Below are positions 10,536 through 21,989 of a stretch of DNA of 64,000 bases, piece by piece. The notes beneath the pieces were generated by a model, which saw only the letters and a list, made by a program, of their open reading frames with translations, searched no databases and was not told the origin of the DNA. A program made the position numbers and the translations under genes. The stretch lies in assembly GCF_024586455.1 (NCBI RefSeq), contig NC_065920.1, positions 71,704,821 through 71,768,820 of the forward strand, in the 5' to 3' direction. Position 1 is the first letter of the stretch, and each line of letters opens with the position of its first letter. The stretch is from Bactrocera neohumeralis (lineage: Eukaryota; Arthropoda; Insecta; Diptera; Tephritidae).

Positions 10536-13500
10536 TATTTTTTTATTGAATATATTACACCGATTTCTACAGCTTAATCAACTTTTCTTCAAGCATTTCA
10601 TGATACAATGTGATAATTTTTGAAGCCGGCTATTAACCAAGTCCAGCACGCTTACAAAGATTATCTTCAACTCCACTAAAAGTACCATAAAAGTCTAACC
10701 TAAAACATCAGCAACATTAAATTCAACCGTCAATATAACATAGCAGATTTACATGAGAACACCACTTCAAACTTCTTGATAAAATATTATAACCCAAAAA
10801 CTCCTAGAACCGATATGAAGCAAATTTGGATAGTAACATTAATCTGCTACCGTTTGAAAATGAGTACAGTCACACTACAACCACGCCTACATAAACTACG
10901 CCTTACTAAGATTTCGAAGTAAAACTAAGCACAAATGCTTATTATTTATTTTAGTGTGTTAACTCAAAACGAAGTCAAATTATAGCCTTTCAAGCGCCCA
11001 GTTATCAAATAAAAGGTAATGTATTTCGAGGTTCCCCTCTTTTTTATAGAAAAAACACAGTGTATAAATGAGCATCTTCCCCCAACATGCACACATACAC
11101 CACATTATCACACCACATCAACTCAACCTCACAACACTGACACGCACCTTCACCATACTCACCATTAGCGCTTACAACCCACATTCCACACTACTCACGA
11201 GAAAAAAAAATACATGGTCCTTCGAGCCATAAGGAACGGCACCTTGGAAACAAAAAAAAATTTAAGTGACAACAAAAAGCCCGATTCTAAGTACAGTCGA
11301 AAAAAAAATTAAGTGGGAACAAAAACCAGTTAATTGAGTGAAAGAAAATACATATGTACATATATATAAAGAAAAAATAAGAAAGTGTATAAACTTCAAA
11401 TTTAATGTTAAATACTTATTATCAAACCAAAGAACATTCTTTGGCATATATTTTGGAAGATTAGCTCTTTCAAATCAATCTCAATATTTGAACTGAATCT
11501 TCTCTCATAGCCTATTTAAATATTTAAGTAGTCCTTATCATTAACTGGCTATAATGCATACTTATTGCTGTAGAATATAAAATTGAAAAGAACTGTTGCT
11601 GTTCTGCCAGTCTAACTGCCTATCGCTTAGTAATTCAATATCATCCTCAATATAACTGAAAGTAGCAAAGCGTTGCCTACATTTAGGCAAATTTAGCAAA
11701 GTCAAAAACCAATTATTTTATACATAACGTTTTGACTATTTCCAAATTGCATGTCTAATGTTAAGTAACAATTCGTCAATAAGTTCACTCTGATTACCTA
11801 AAAATATTACGAAATAAATAAGGAAGAGTAGGAAAGAAGGATGTAACAGAATATTTTAGACTCTCGCAATTCAAAAAAATCTGAAACGGTAGCATTTTCG
11901 CAGTTTTTAGTAAAACTTTATCGATCTGTCAGCCCCATCCAGCGGCATTAGTCGCCACCTGTTAGTATTCCAGTCTCTTCTATCTAGTCAGTTAATAAAA
12001 CTAAGCAGACATTATTCTAGACCACTCATTAATTTAATATCGAATGACAATGAAATTGTTTTGCTGTTGTATGAAATATCTGGTTCCTGGTTTGGAGAAA
12101 AGCGCTAAAACAGCTATCATTGAAAACTTTTATTGGTAAGTTCAGGAAACGGGCTGTTTCAACATAGTTGCATCACAGAGAAAAATTTAGTAGAGTTTGT
12201 TCGGTAGGACATGCTAAGAGGAAGTTAGTGTCATGCGAAGAGCTTTTGTATCCACAATTAATTTTTAGTATGTCATGGTTATTACTGGATAAGCAGGAGC
12301 TCAGTCCTCTTCAGTATACAGAACTCAGAACCGGAGATTAAATATTTAGAACGAAGGTGAAATCGACTCAGACCTTGCTTTATTCTTATATTTTTTAATA
12401 AAATGCGGGCTAAGATGGCTTAAGTGCAATTTAATTGTCTCTCAGGCATAAAATTTTTATAAATTTTATATCCATTTTAAATAAATATGTATATGCATAC
12501 CTTACTTTAGCTACACAACGCTGCACTTCGCTAACCCATTTGCAATGCAAAACTTTCACACGACAACTCTACAAGCTTTTCATACCCAACAGTCAACTCT
12601 ATGCTCACTGCTTCACTCCCTCGAACGAGCAGGTGTGTAAATTTTCCATATATTAAATTATTCTAATCAGTTTTTCACCCAGTGCGCATAATAGATAAAC
12701 TTGCTAATCGTGGCGCTGAATCAGTAGAAAGCGCGAAACAAGAACAAACCTAAATAACTGTACATATATCACAAATATACAAAACTCTCGTTGGAATTAG
12801 AATTTCCACTTTAGATTGCGCTGCCACTGCTGCTATATGAGCTACTTAACAAAACACTTATATACCCTTCACACCAACTAATTTTGCCATTGGCGCAATT
12901 TGCGATGTATCGCCCACACAAAAACACACACACATATATGTATAAACATACACATGCACTTATATTCTAACGGTAATGGCGCAACTCGTTACTTATCTCG
13001 ATATCCTCATCACAATATCCTTCAATCTATTGCCGGTGTAACGGCACTCTTACTGTTTTGCCGCTCGCTCTCGTATTTAGAGATATTTGTTTTGTTGCTG
13101 TTGCTGTTGTTGACGTTTCAGCCTGTTTATTTGTTGTCTGAGTCTGAGTTTGTGCGTTGAATTCGAAATTAGTCATGCAAAGTTTTGTGCCACACAGCGA
13201 TTTATTCATGGCTATGTATCACTCAGAGAGTGTGCAACAGCTCGTGTGTCTGCTGCGGCTATGAGGTGAGGTGCGCTGAAAGACGGTGTATAGTTGAAAG
13301 TGAGATTTGCGGTTTTGCTTGTTGCTGGCAAAAGTTTATTAAATGCCCGTGCGTTGTGCCTTTGGCGGTTTTGTTGAGTGCGCAATGCTTGAGCGAGCTT
13401 GAGTGAAGGCTTAAAGGGATCATGCTAGACACTTGGGTAGAAAATTGAATAATATTTAAAACTTTAATCTCTTGTGACCTCAATTATTATTTTCTCGAAA

Positions 13501-13651
13501 CACAGACAAGTTTCGTGATAAAGTTTTCGGCAAAATTATTTATGTTTTTAAAGTGAAGTTTGGATATGATAGCACTCGGGAATACCCAGGCGCAGATTAA
13601 AGTGGTGTACTAAAGACTAAACTTAAAAGCAGGAAAGAATGGAAATAATAT
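10536..13651. other. Long gene-free stretch
   Basis: No coding homology. It holds one exact GCCTA-N4-TAGGC palindrome at 11675-11688. The part at about 12880-13400 is less AT-rich, with CA-rich patches and GTTGCTGTTGCTGTTG, like unique fly intron or upstream DNA. Short frames at 12900-13160 and 13185-13406 have no recognisable domain. Confidence 0.5.
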
Positions 13652-13655
13652 TTAA

Positions 13656-14142
13656 CCCTTTGCGACCGTTTTAATTTTATGTATGGATGTCATGCAGGTC
13701 GGAATTAATTTTCGTTGAAAAAACGGTTGATGGTCTTCCTGGTTTTGAAAATATTTCATCACGAAAATCACTTACAAGTTGTTCCACAAATTTTCGGACA
13801 AAATAAAATTTGACATAGGCGTCTTGTATTCTCTTGTTGCTGACTCCTTATATAAGATGTATACAAGGATATTGATCCCGCTTATCTCTAATCCACAGAA
13901 AAACATGTTTCCACCATTTACAATATGAACTTGCATATTGATTAGCTTTATCGACACCTCCCATATTCAACTTGTTGTTTATGACAACTTTTAGTCTGCT
14001 AATGTTGACAGTGCTACTTGCTTTTAATGTCCTTTGAATAGCTTTCATAGCTGAGGCATCGTAGCTGCTTAAAATAGTATCCTTCCACGCTAATAATTAA
14101 ATATTACCTAATGGCTGAGAGCAGACATAGGGTCGCAAAGGG
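13656..14142 (-). mobile_element. Internally deleted piggyBac element with TTAA duplications
   Basis: The target sequence TTAA flanks both sides (13652-13655 and 14143-14146), and the ends are inverted CCCTTTGCGACC, which fits piggyBac's habit of inserting at TTAA with CCC-starting repeats. On the minus strand the interior encodes the C-terminal part of the transposase: LNMGGVDKANQYASSYC (the MGGVD Asp, third catalytic residue), then WWKHVFLWIRDKRDQYP, and later RKFVEQLVSDFRDE in a shifted frame. The N-terminal two-thirds is missing, so the copy is non-autonomous: 487 bp against roughly 2.5 kb for a typical full element. It could be mobilised only by an enzyme supplied elsewhere. Confidence 0.92.
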
Positions 14143-15492
14143 TTAATATAGCTTACTAATGCATGAGTAACTCGGGAGAGACATATACTATTTATAGCGT
14201 AAGTTGATACCATAAAATGAGCTAAACTAAACAAACTAAAAAAAGAAGTAAAATAAAAGTTATTTCATTATTGAATAATATTTTTAAAAAGTACTAAGAA
14301 GCATTTATCGATACCGTGTAAGTTTTAAAATTGAAAAATTTTGAAATTTAAATTTTACAGAAGCAAAATATTCTTTCTTTCAACTTTTTTTAAGAACAAC
14401 TTCAAAACGGAGTTGTGACTAACTTTGTTAGAGTCAGGTGTGAAACTTGGCTAAAAATGCCTAATTGTAGGCAACGTTATATCGTTTATCACATGTAAAA
14501 ACTATTCTTATAATACAAGTCATTAATTTATCACTTGAATAGGTTTGAGACTTGGCTGAAATAGCCAATTATTAATAGAAATTATACATAGAACTAAAGC
14601 ACAGATCCCTCTAATTGGGGCCAAAATTCATAAACTTTTATTATTAGTAGATAATTCCATCAATGATTAGTAGGTGTGTGACTTGTATGCCTAATGGTAG
14701 GCAACATTTTATAGATAATAAAAATATGAAATGATTTTATGCCAAATAAAATGTTTAAAGAATGATTTCAAAGTGAAATTTTGACATACTTTTTTAAAGT
14801 GAGATGTGAAATTTGGCTAACAAAATGCCTAATTGTAGTTTATACTAATTATCACATATAAACAACTAAATATTGGTTTAATACACATCATTAACTTATC
14901 ACTTGGTTCGTGACGTGAATATAATGTTAAAATAGTATAGCTTCAAGCCAAAATACTTCGTTGATCAATTATCAACAGAAAATATACTTAGAACTAAAGC
15001 ACATAACCTACTAATTAAGGCTAAACTTGATTTCATTACCTTTTATTATTTGTAGATAATTGCACTAGAGCTTACTAGGTTTGTGACTCGGGTAAATAGT
15101 AATAGTAGTAGGCAACATTTTATAGGTAGTAAAAATATATATTGATTGATTATAAAAATAAAATGTTTAAAGAGTGATTTCAAAGCGTAGTTTTTAAAAA
15201 TATTTTATAGTCAGGTGTGAAACTTGACTAAAAATGGGTAAGTACAAGTAATGTAATACCGTTTATCACATACAAAAAATACTGTAAAAAAATCTATTGC
15301 TTTCATTTTAATGTGAAAAATATACTATTATGTATTAACATCATTAATTTATCACTTGATTAGGTTTGTGACTTGGCTAAAATAATACAAACTTAAACCA
15401 CAATACTTCTCAATTATTAACAAAAAAGATTTGTAGAACTATAGTATATATCCCACTAACTGAGGCTTTAAAACATACACTGATAACTTTTT

Positions 15493-16493
15493 ATACTTTG
15501 CTAAGGAGAGTATTATAGTATATATTGTTCACATAACGGTTGTTTGTAAGTCCGAAAACTAAATCCAGATGTCTGTCTGTCCGTCCGTCCGTCTGTCCGT
15601 CCGTCCGTCCGTGCAAGCTGTAACTTGAGTAAAAATTGAGATATCTTGATGAAACTTGGTACACGTATTTCCTTGGCTCCATAAGAAGGTTAAGTTCGAA
15701 GATGGGCAAAATCGGCCAACTGCCACGCCCACAAAATGGCGGAAACCGAAAACCTATAAAGTGTCATAACTAAGCCATAAATAAAGATATTAAAGTGAAA
15801 TTTGGCACAAAGGATCGCATTAGGGAGGGGCATATTTGGACGTAACTTTTTTGGAAAAGTGGGCGTGGCCCCGCCCTCTACTAAGTTTTTTGTACATATC
15901 TCAGAAACTACTATAGCTATGTCAACCAAACTCTACAGAGTCGTTTTCTTTAGGCATTTCCATATACAGTTCAAAAACGGAAGAAATCGGATAATAACCA
16001 CGCCCACCTCCCATACAAAGGTTATGTTGAAAATCACAAAAAGTGCGTTAACGGACTAACAAAACACGTCAGAAACACTAAATTTTCCAAAGGAAATGGC
16101 AGAAGGGAGCTGCACCCAGGCTTTTTTAAAAATTGAAAATGGGCGTGGCGGCGCCCATTTATGGACCAAAAACCATATCTCAGGAACTACTAGACCGATT
16201 TCAATGAAATTCGGTATATAATATTTTGTTAACACCCTGATGACATGAACGAAATATGGGTGAAATCGGTTAACAACCACGCCTTCTTCCAATATAACGC
16301 TATTTTGAATTCCATCTGATGCCTTCTCTGTATAATATATACATTAGGAACCAATGATGATAGCGGAATAAAACTTTACAAAAATACGGTATTTGAAAAA
16401 TATGTAAATGACGTATAATGAAATCTCGATTATCACTTTATCATAGAGTATAAAATGTTCGGTGACACCCGAACTTAGCCCTTCCTTACTTGT
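15493..16493. mobile_element. ~1.0 kb interspersed tephritid-type repeat, nested in the array
   Basis: It begins near TTTGCTAAGGAGAGTATTAT, carries a CTGT/CCGT microsatellite at 15571-15612, several ACCACGCCCAC or GGGCGTGGC blocks, and ends GACACCCGAACTTAGCCCTTCC..CTTACTTGTT. I remember very similar repeats as abundant in Bactrocera genomes; that is recollection, not a search. No protein is encoded, although open frames of 70-85 codons occur by chance. Boundaries are inferred from the interrupted tandem unit on either side and are good to a few bases. Confidence 0.75.
15571..15612. repeat. (CTGT/CCGT) microsatellite
   Basis: Mixed GTCT/GTCC tetranucleotide run, an internal component of the ~1 kb repeat. 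Confidence 0.9.
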
Positions 16494-16620
16494 TACTATT
16501 TGTAGATAATTTAATTAGAACAAAGTAGGTATGTGCCTTGGCTACAGTATGCCTAATAGTAGTCAACATTTTATTGGTATAATTTTTGAAAATATCTAAA
16601 GTAAAATGTTGTTCCCATTT

Positions 16621-17189
16621 CTGGCGATAATTTAAAATTAAAAATTTAAATAAAGACCTGTTTATAACCTGAAAAAGGTGTATTCAGTTTTATAGAAAAC
16701 TTGCAATATAATGAATTAAGTTCCAATTTTTTAAGACAAAGTTTAAATATTTGAGTCATATGGGGGATGTGTTACATAGTTGTCCGAACTTTTCGATTCT
16801 GAAAAATGATGAATAGAATATCACAATACATATTGGTATCAAATTTCGTTGGAATATTTCAAAAACTGACGAAGAGATTTTTATGATCCCTAAAAATTTC
16901 GCCTAAAACGACTTGAAACCAGTTTTAGCCTTACTCTCGCTTAGGTAAAGCTGTCTAGAATGATCTGTTGAGGTTTTCCCGCATACGCGATTTTTTTAAA
17001 TTATTTGGCTCCCTGTAAATCGATCCGCTCTAATGTCCTTGTGTTGATTCATAAACGATAAGATTCAAGTGCTTGTTTGGAAACTTTTTGATTTGTTGGG
17101 ATATCTTTACCAAATTTAGAATCAATATTATCTAAAGCAATGCTGTAAACTCCGAAGAAATTGTTCAGATCGTATTGTTACAGCCTATA
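16621..17189. other. Unassigned stretch leading into a second repeat family
   Basis: Phrases such as CCGAAGAAATTGTTCAGATCG near 17152 show that the following repeat family starts inside this stretch. Nothing else is recognised. Confidence 0.45.
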
Positions 17190-17770
17190 GCTGTCATACA
17201 ATGTTATCTTTCGAACTTAAGTCCGTATAAAAAAACATTTTTCTAATTTACAAAATAACTTCAGGAACGTGACATAGTTCATTACCCAAAATTTCGCAAC
17301 AGTTTCCGAAGAAATCGTTCTGATCTGACAACTATAGTATATAGCTGCCATACAACAAACCCATCCAAATCAAGCTCTTGTATGGAAAACTTTTTTATTT
17401 GTCAAGATATCTGCACGAAATTTGGTATATGTTTTGACCTTTAGCAGTGCTATAATTTCCGAAGAAACTGTTGAGATCGGAACACTATTGCATATAGTTG
17501 CCCTACAAACTGATCGAACAAAATCAGGCCCTTGTATGTAAAACTTTTTTATTTGACAAAATATCTTCATGAAATTTTGCACGAATTAACGTCTTCGGCA
17601 ACGGTACAATCTCTGAATATATTATTCAGATCAGATCGCTATAGCATATAGCTGCCATATAAACGGATCAATCAAAATGAAGATGAAGATATTTTTATAC
17701 ACTTTATGGTATAAAAAATGCAAATGTGAAGGGTTTTATAGCTTAAGTGCAGCCGAGGCTAACCTTTTTT
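17190..17770. repeat. Tandem ~155-bp units with TATAGCTGCCATACAA
   Basis: The landmark ATAG(C/T)TG(C/T)C(A/C)TA(C/T)A recurs at about 17189, 17341, 17496 and 17648. Each is followed by AACTGATCGAACAAAATC-like sequence, CTTGTATGGAAAACTTTTTT, ATTTGACAA.ATATCTTCA, a GAAATTT block and TCCGAAGAAA.TGTTCAGATC. The period is about 152-155 bp. The block ends near GTGCAGCCGAGGCTAACC. From memory, tephritid genomes carry a dispersed repeat of this type; no coding function is evident. Confidence 0.8.
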
Positions 17771-18813
17771 CATATTTTTAACATATTTTTAAGTTTGCTG
17801 AAAACCCATAACCATCGCACTTCCAAGCAAATAGTACCTTAACTAAACTAACTTAGCTTAAACTATTCCCAAATAAATACACAACTTCACTTTTATCGTT
17901 CAACAAAAACATATGTTGATTTATTAAGATGAACCTTAGCAACTAACCAAACCCGCAAAAACTGTGATATCCCAACTTAAAGTGCAAAAAATCGGTCATT
18001 AGCAACAATCGAAAACTTTTCGGGGCAACAAACAAAGCATAAGTATTTACTTTAATGTTTTGCCAACATTAGCGCACGCATTTACTTAGGCTTTTTCGGC
18101 CCTTATTGCCTACATTGCGGCGCATTAGTTGTTGTGGAACACAACAACACACACGAACAAATTGAAAAGTTGTGCTTGATAATAAACCAATTTCGTGCGT
18201 TAAGTATACGCCCGGCTGGACAACAATTGCGAACCTATGCAAATTTGCGTCCAATTACGTATCGGCTGCGCCGCTCGTAGGCGCGTAGGTGAATGAACGG
18301 CACATTGTGTTTCTACGGCGCTGTTTACGGACTCAAAGCAATTTGTGTAATTTTAGCAATATTTTTTTCAGTTGTTTTTGTTGGCTTGTACGCATACGTC
18401 AAAATAACAAACCGCTGATTAGAAATCAAATCACGTGCGCGCGGTTAGGACCCGTGAATGGCTTTCATCTTAACTTCAGACATTGTCTGCTATTTTTTCT
18501 TAATTTTTATTGCGTTAGTTTTGTTGTGGCAGTATTGTTAACAAATAAAAGTACTTTATTCGCGCTGAAGTCTCTTGACATTGTAATCCAATTAGTAAGG
18601 TGTCCATGGGCAGGAGGAAAGTGCTGAAATAACTAATTGATAGTAATTATGAAAGTGAAAGTTGTTGAGTAGTGTTTGAAGTAAGTGAGAATTGTGTGGC
18701 AACAATTACCCGCTCCAGTGCAATCGAAAGCGTCCAACTGTACTTAACTATAAAAGTTAGTCAAAAGTTTTGGAATTTAGCAAATATTATATAAACTAAA
18801 ATATATTGGGTAG
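17771..18813. other. Gene-free stretch with a GC-richer island
   Basis: About 18060-18630 is less AT-rich and shows no repeat structure, like unique host sequence. The 112-codon plus frame at 18289-18627 is hydrophobic and lacks any recognisable motif; I do not call it a gene. Confidence 0.5.
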
Positions 18814-18815
18814 TC

Positions 18816-19013
18816 GAAAAAGTCTTTTCGTATTTTGTCAATAGATCTCGTTACAGTCGTATATCTCCAGTGCTCCCAATCTCATCGTGTTATACCATAT
18901 AGTGTTGAAAAGGTGAGATTGGTACATATTTTTTTATTTATTTATTATTACAAATATAAATAAAATAAGTTGAAGTTGATTAGAAATACGAAAAGACTTT
19001 TTCGACTACCCAA
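18816..19013. mobile_element. 198-bp mariner-derived MITE
   Basis: Perfect 30-bp terminal inverted repeats start TTGGGTAGTCGAAAAAGTCT and are flanked by TA on both sides (18814-18815 and 19014-19015). There is no coding capacity. The last ~100 bp matches the 3' end of the transposase-bearing remnant at 31330-31602, including GGTACATATTT and the same AAATACGAAAAGACTTTTTC terminus. That makes this an internal deletion derivative of that mariner family. The perfect repeats suggest a fairly recent insertion. Confidence 0.92.
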
Positions 19014-19015
19014 TA

Positions 19016-19733
19016 AGCGTAAATTGTCGGCTGTAGAGCTGACAGTAGTCGCTACTGTGGTTTGTTTTGTTGTAAAATAAAAATCATAGAATAAAATTGT
19101 TATGGAAAAGTCGGTTTTTCATCCCTGAAGGCAAATATTGTGAGATCGACTTTTGTTGGCTTTGGCTTGGATTTTTTTTTTTGTAAAGGACAACATCTCC
19201 ACCTCTTCTTCTTTGTGACTTTGTTTGATGCAGATTTTCATTAAAAAAATATAAAAAAAGATGGAAAAAGCATATCAACCGCAAATACTATTTTTAGCTT
19301 CCATCAATATGCAAATGATGTTCCAGCTACGTCGGGCTAATTTAAATAAAAGGCATATTAACAAACGCTGTCTTGCTTTATCTCTTATTTAAGCATACTT
19401 ATGTACTCCGCCCTCATGACAAATTTTTATTTATTTTTATACACGCATATGTTATGCTTAAGTACATTAGGGTGTGCTAGAAATATTTTTTTTTTGTAAA
19501 TGCCGCTTGAACCTTAAATTTTTTGGCTTAAACGATTGTGCCTAAATCATTTATTTTTCCAAAGGATTTCACATAGAATTTTTAGATTTTTTGAAAAAAA
19601 TATTTCTTCCAAAAATAAATAAAACTTTCAATTTTTTCATAAAAAAATTCCTTACAAAGTTATACTCAGTGCAAGTTAAACATTAAATGACTGTATCCGT
19701 GCGGTACTCCATGTCGTATGAGCAACATAGCAT
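19016..19733. other. Unassigned AT-rich stretch
   Basis: No gene or repeat recognised. Confidence 0.5.
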
Positions 19734-19737
19734 TTAA

Positions 19738-20133
19738 CCCTTAAACACCTGGCGGTTCCTCCAGGCACCTTTCAAGTTTTATTTCATAAAATTAAAAATT
19801 TAAATTTGTAAACGTTTTTTCAACACTTACATCAAATTAAATTGTAATAACGATGAAGCCTCTAAATTTTTCAGCACTAATCAATTATTATTACTTTCAC
19901 AAAAATCATTTGAAAATACAAAATTTTCCTTGAAATTATTTTTTCGATGCACTCTTACTCAAGTCAAAACGTAAATGACTGCAAAGCTCACACAGAAGTG
20001 GCGACTGAGCTAAAAGATGACGGATATATCAAAGCAATATGTGCCGTGATGTAATATTGAAAAATGCATGTTCCTACATGAAAATTTTACAAAAAAATAG
20101 TAGTTCCTGAAGGAACCACCACGCGTTTAAGGG
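19738..20133. mobile_element. 396-bp piggyBac-type MITE with TTAA duplications
   Basis: It is flanked by TTAA (19734-19737 and 20134-20137). The ends are imperfect inverted repeats of about 28 bp: CCCTTAAACACCTGGCGGTT at the left, and CCCTTAAACGCGTGGTGGTT as the reverse complement of the right end, each followed by CCT(C/T)CAGG. The right end adds a small hairpin, TTCCTGAAGGAA. No protein is encoded. Its ends differ from the CCCTTTGCGACC ends of the 13656 element, so it belongs to another piggyBac lineage, possibly that of the adjacent transposase pseudogene. Confidence 0.9.
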
Positions 20134-20137
20134 TTAA

Positions 20138-20479
20138 AAGCCACTTGTGTAAAGGCTCAATATATTTCATTATAACCTTAGCCCTTAGTTGACCAAGCTC
20201 CCAAAAAGTTTAAAAGTTTTTAATTTATTTTCCAATATAATATCAGTCATATAAATATTTTATTAACAAAAATTAGAAAATTATAAATTTCAAGTATACC
20301 GCAGCGTACAAAAAGGATATGATACTTAGAAGTACTGATAGGTTTGTGGATCTTAAAAATTTTCATTTATTAATGCCATTATATTCGGCGGAACAATTGT
20401 TTTATTCATTGCAGCATAAAAATATTCCGCAATTTTGGATTTTCGAAGGCGGCTTTCAACAAATATTGGTCAATGTACT
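20138..20479. other. Short unassigned stretch next to the piggyBac pseudogene
   Basis: It may be the 3' flank of the minus-strand transposase copy. No motif is recognised. Confidence 0.4.
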
Positions 20480-21980
20480 CCCAAGTTACCTAGTCGCACA
20501 TCAGTTACAACTGACGCACCCTTACCACCACGTTTTTTGGTTGACTGTGTTGGTGTCTGACTCAAGCCACGTTTATTGGCACCAATATCCCATTGAGTCA
20601 TTAGAAATTGAGCAACGAACCGTTCATAATCCAGCAGAGTGATTTTGTCATGTTCACGAACGTTATTTCCAAAAGCCCCCAAAAAAAATCTATGCCTCCA
20701 GTTTTTAGATCACCTGCATATCCCGTTGGTAATTCGCAGTTGATTTGCATTGTCTACCCCACCCATCAATGATTTGTAATCTTTAAAGACAGTTGGACAT
20801 TGAAAATTTATTTTCTGGTCTTACCGGTTCCTTCTCTTGGCTGTAGTTTGCTCAGTGCCATGAAGATTATACGTCAATAATATTGGTTTATTATCTATCC
20901 ATTTATAAACACTTACCCTATTCGTTGTTGATCGTAAATCAAACTCGCCTCTTTGCATTGGCCTTTCTGGCTTCATATTTGAAGAAAGTTCGTTTCAATT
21001 GCCTCTAAGTGTTCCACACGCAAACACTTTCTGAGTTTGGAGAAACTCTAGGGGTCTAACGAAGGTAAAATAATTTTCAAAATACATATTCTTGTTCTGG
21101 CGCCACACATTTTGTGTGTGGGACAACACCTTTTCTCTCCGAGACCAAATCCTTCGTACCTCTCTTACACAGTTTCAACTTTTCCTTGATATATTTGGAA
21201 CATTTTAATATAGCCATATTGATACGACAAATACCACAATTTATAACCACTCTTAATTGGTTTCATGGCACAATATTGTTTGATTTCCCTTGAAAAGAAT
21301 CGTAGATTCATTAACTGATAATTCCTTGGTTCCGCAATACACCTGCTGAAAGCATTTGTTTAGAGCGTCAGTCATAGGGCAAATTTTAAAAAGCGGATCT
21401 TTGTTGTTTTTCGGAATTTTTGAATTACCATTTACATGTAAAGATATTTGTATTGAGTCGAATCGCCAACTTGAAAATTGATGGTAACCCATAAAGAACT
21501 TGATGGTAACCCATAAGGAAAATCATGCCAAGAAATGCAGGGAACTCAGTTTTTTTAGATTAAGTGCTTTGTTGTTTTGCACCGCATACAAGTTTGAATT
21601 AAATATGGTTCCCCCAACAATAGCTTAACTGTACGACAAGAAAAATTGTGTGGGCGTGTCCATATCTTCAAAAGAGACTAATGGCCCCACTAATGAGTCA
21701 AACTGTGAAAGCTCGGCTGTTTTCTCAATTTTTTTTTTATTTCTGCAAAGGTTCCTCAAGAACTGTGTTTTCAGGATTTTCCGGCTCTGCTGTGTCTTCA
21801 GCCATGACTTCAGTTAGAACGTCACTCAAAAACTGATTTTTATTGCTTTCTAATATTATAACTTGGTCTTCTTCATCAGACTCTATATCCATATTTGATT
21901 ATTTATTTTTTGGAACTTCTTCTAAAATTAAAACAATTTCATCTTTCTTCAAAGATTTGCCATAAAAATTATCCATTATG
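20480..21980 (-). pseudogene. Dead piggyBac transposase, nearly full length
   Basis: Read right to left on the minus strand, recognisable blocks follow piggyBac order. They are an acidic N-terminus (MDNFYGKSLKKDEIVL, then SDEEDQVI), LSVNESTILFKGNQ, AMKPIKSGYKLWYLSYQYGY, QIYQGKVETV, NMYFENYFTFV, FACGTLRGNRNE, MQRGEFDLRSTTNRV, VYKWIDNKPILLTYNLHGTE, SLMGGVDNANQLRITNGICR and a C-terminal ITLLDYERFVAQFLM. The first catalytic position, usually DES, is NES, and the second, usually FDN, is FEN; only the MGGVD Asp remains. Stops and frameshifts separate the blocks. No flanking TTAA/CCC ends could be assigned. This is a second, longer piggyBac copy, distinct from the 13656 element. Confidence 0.88.
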
Positions 21981-21989
21981 TACTAAAAA

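Larger units (their letters stand above)
14388..16620. repeat. Tandem array, three units of 370-410 bp, third unit split by an insertion
   Basis: Units begin with TTTAA(A/G)A..GATTTCAAA followed by GTCAGGTGTGAAACTTGGCT. That second landmark is at about 14434, 14799 (GTGAGATGTGAAATTTGGCT) and 15210. Each unit continues with GCCTAATTGTAGGC-like sequence, a TTATCACTTG..AGGTTTG block, AGAACTAAAGCACA, then TTTTATTATTTGTAGATAAT and a second GCC-TAxx-type element followed by CAACATTTTATAG. Unit 3 breaks off at about 15492 and resumes at 16494 (ACTATTTGTAGATAAT), bracketing a foreign ~1 kb repeat. No coding potential is visible. Confidence 0.85.

Noticed and set aside
18289..18627. 112-codon hydrophobic frame
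   Set aside because: No recognisable family, and adjacent frames are equally open.
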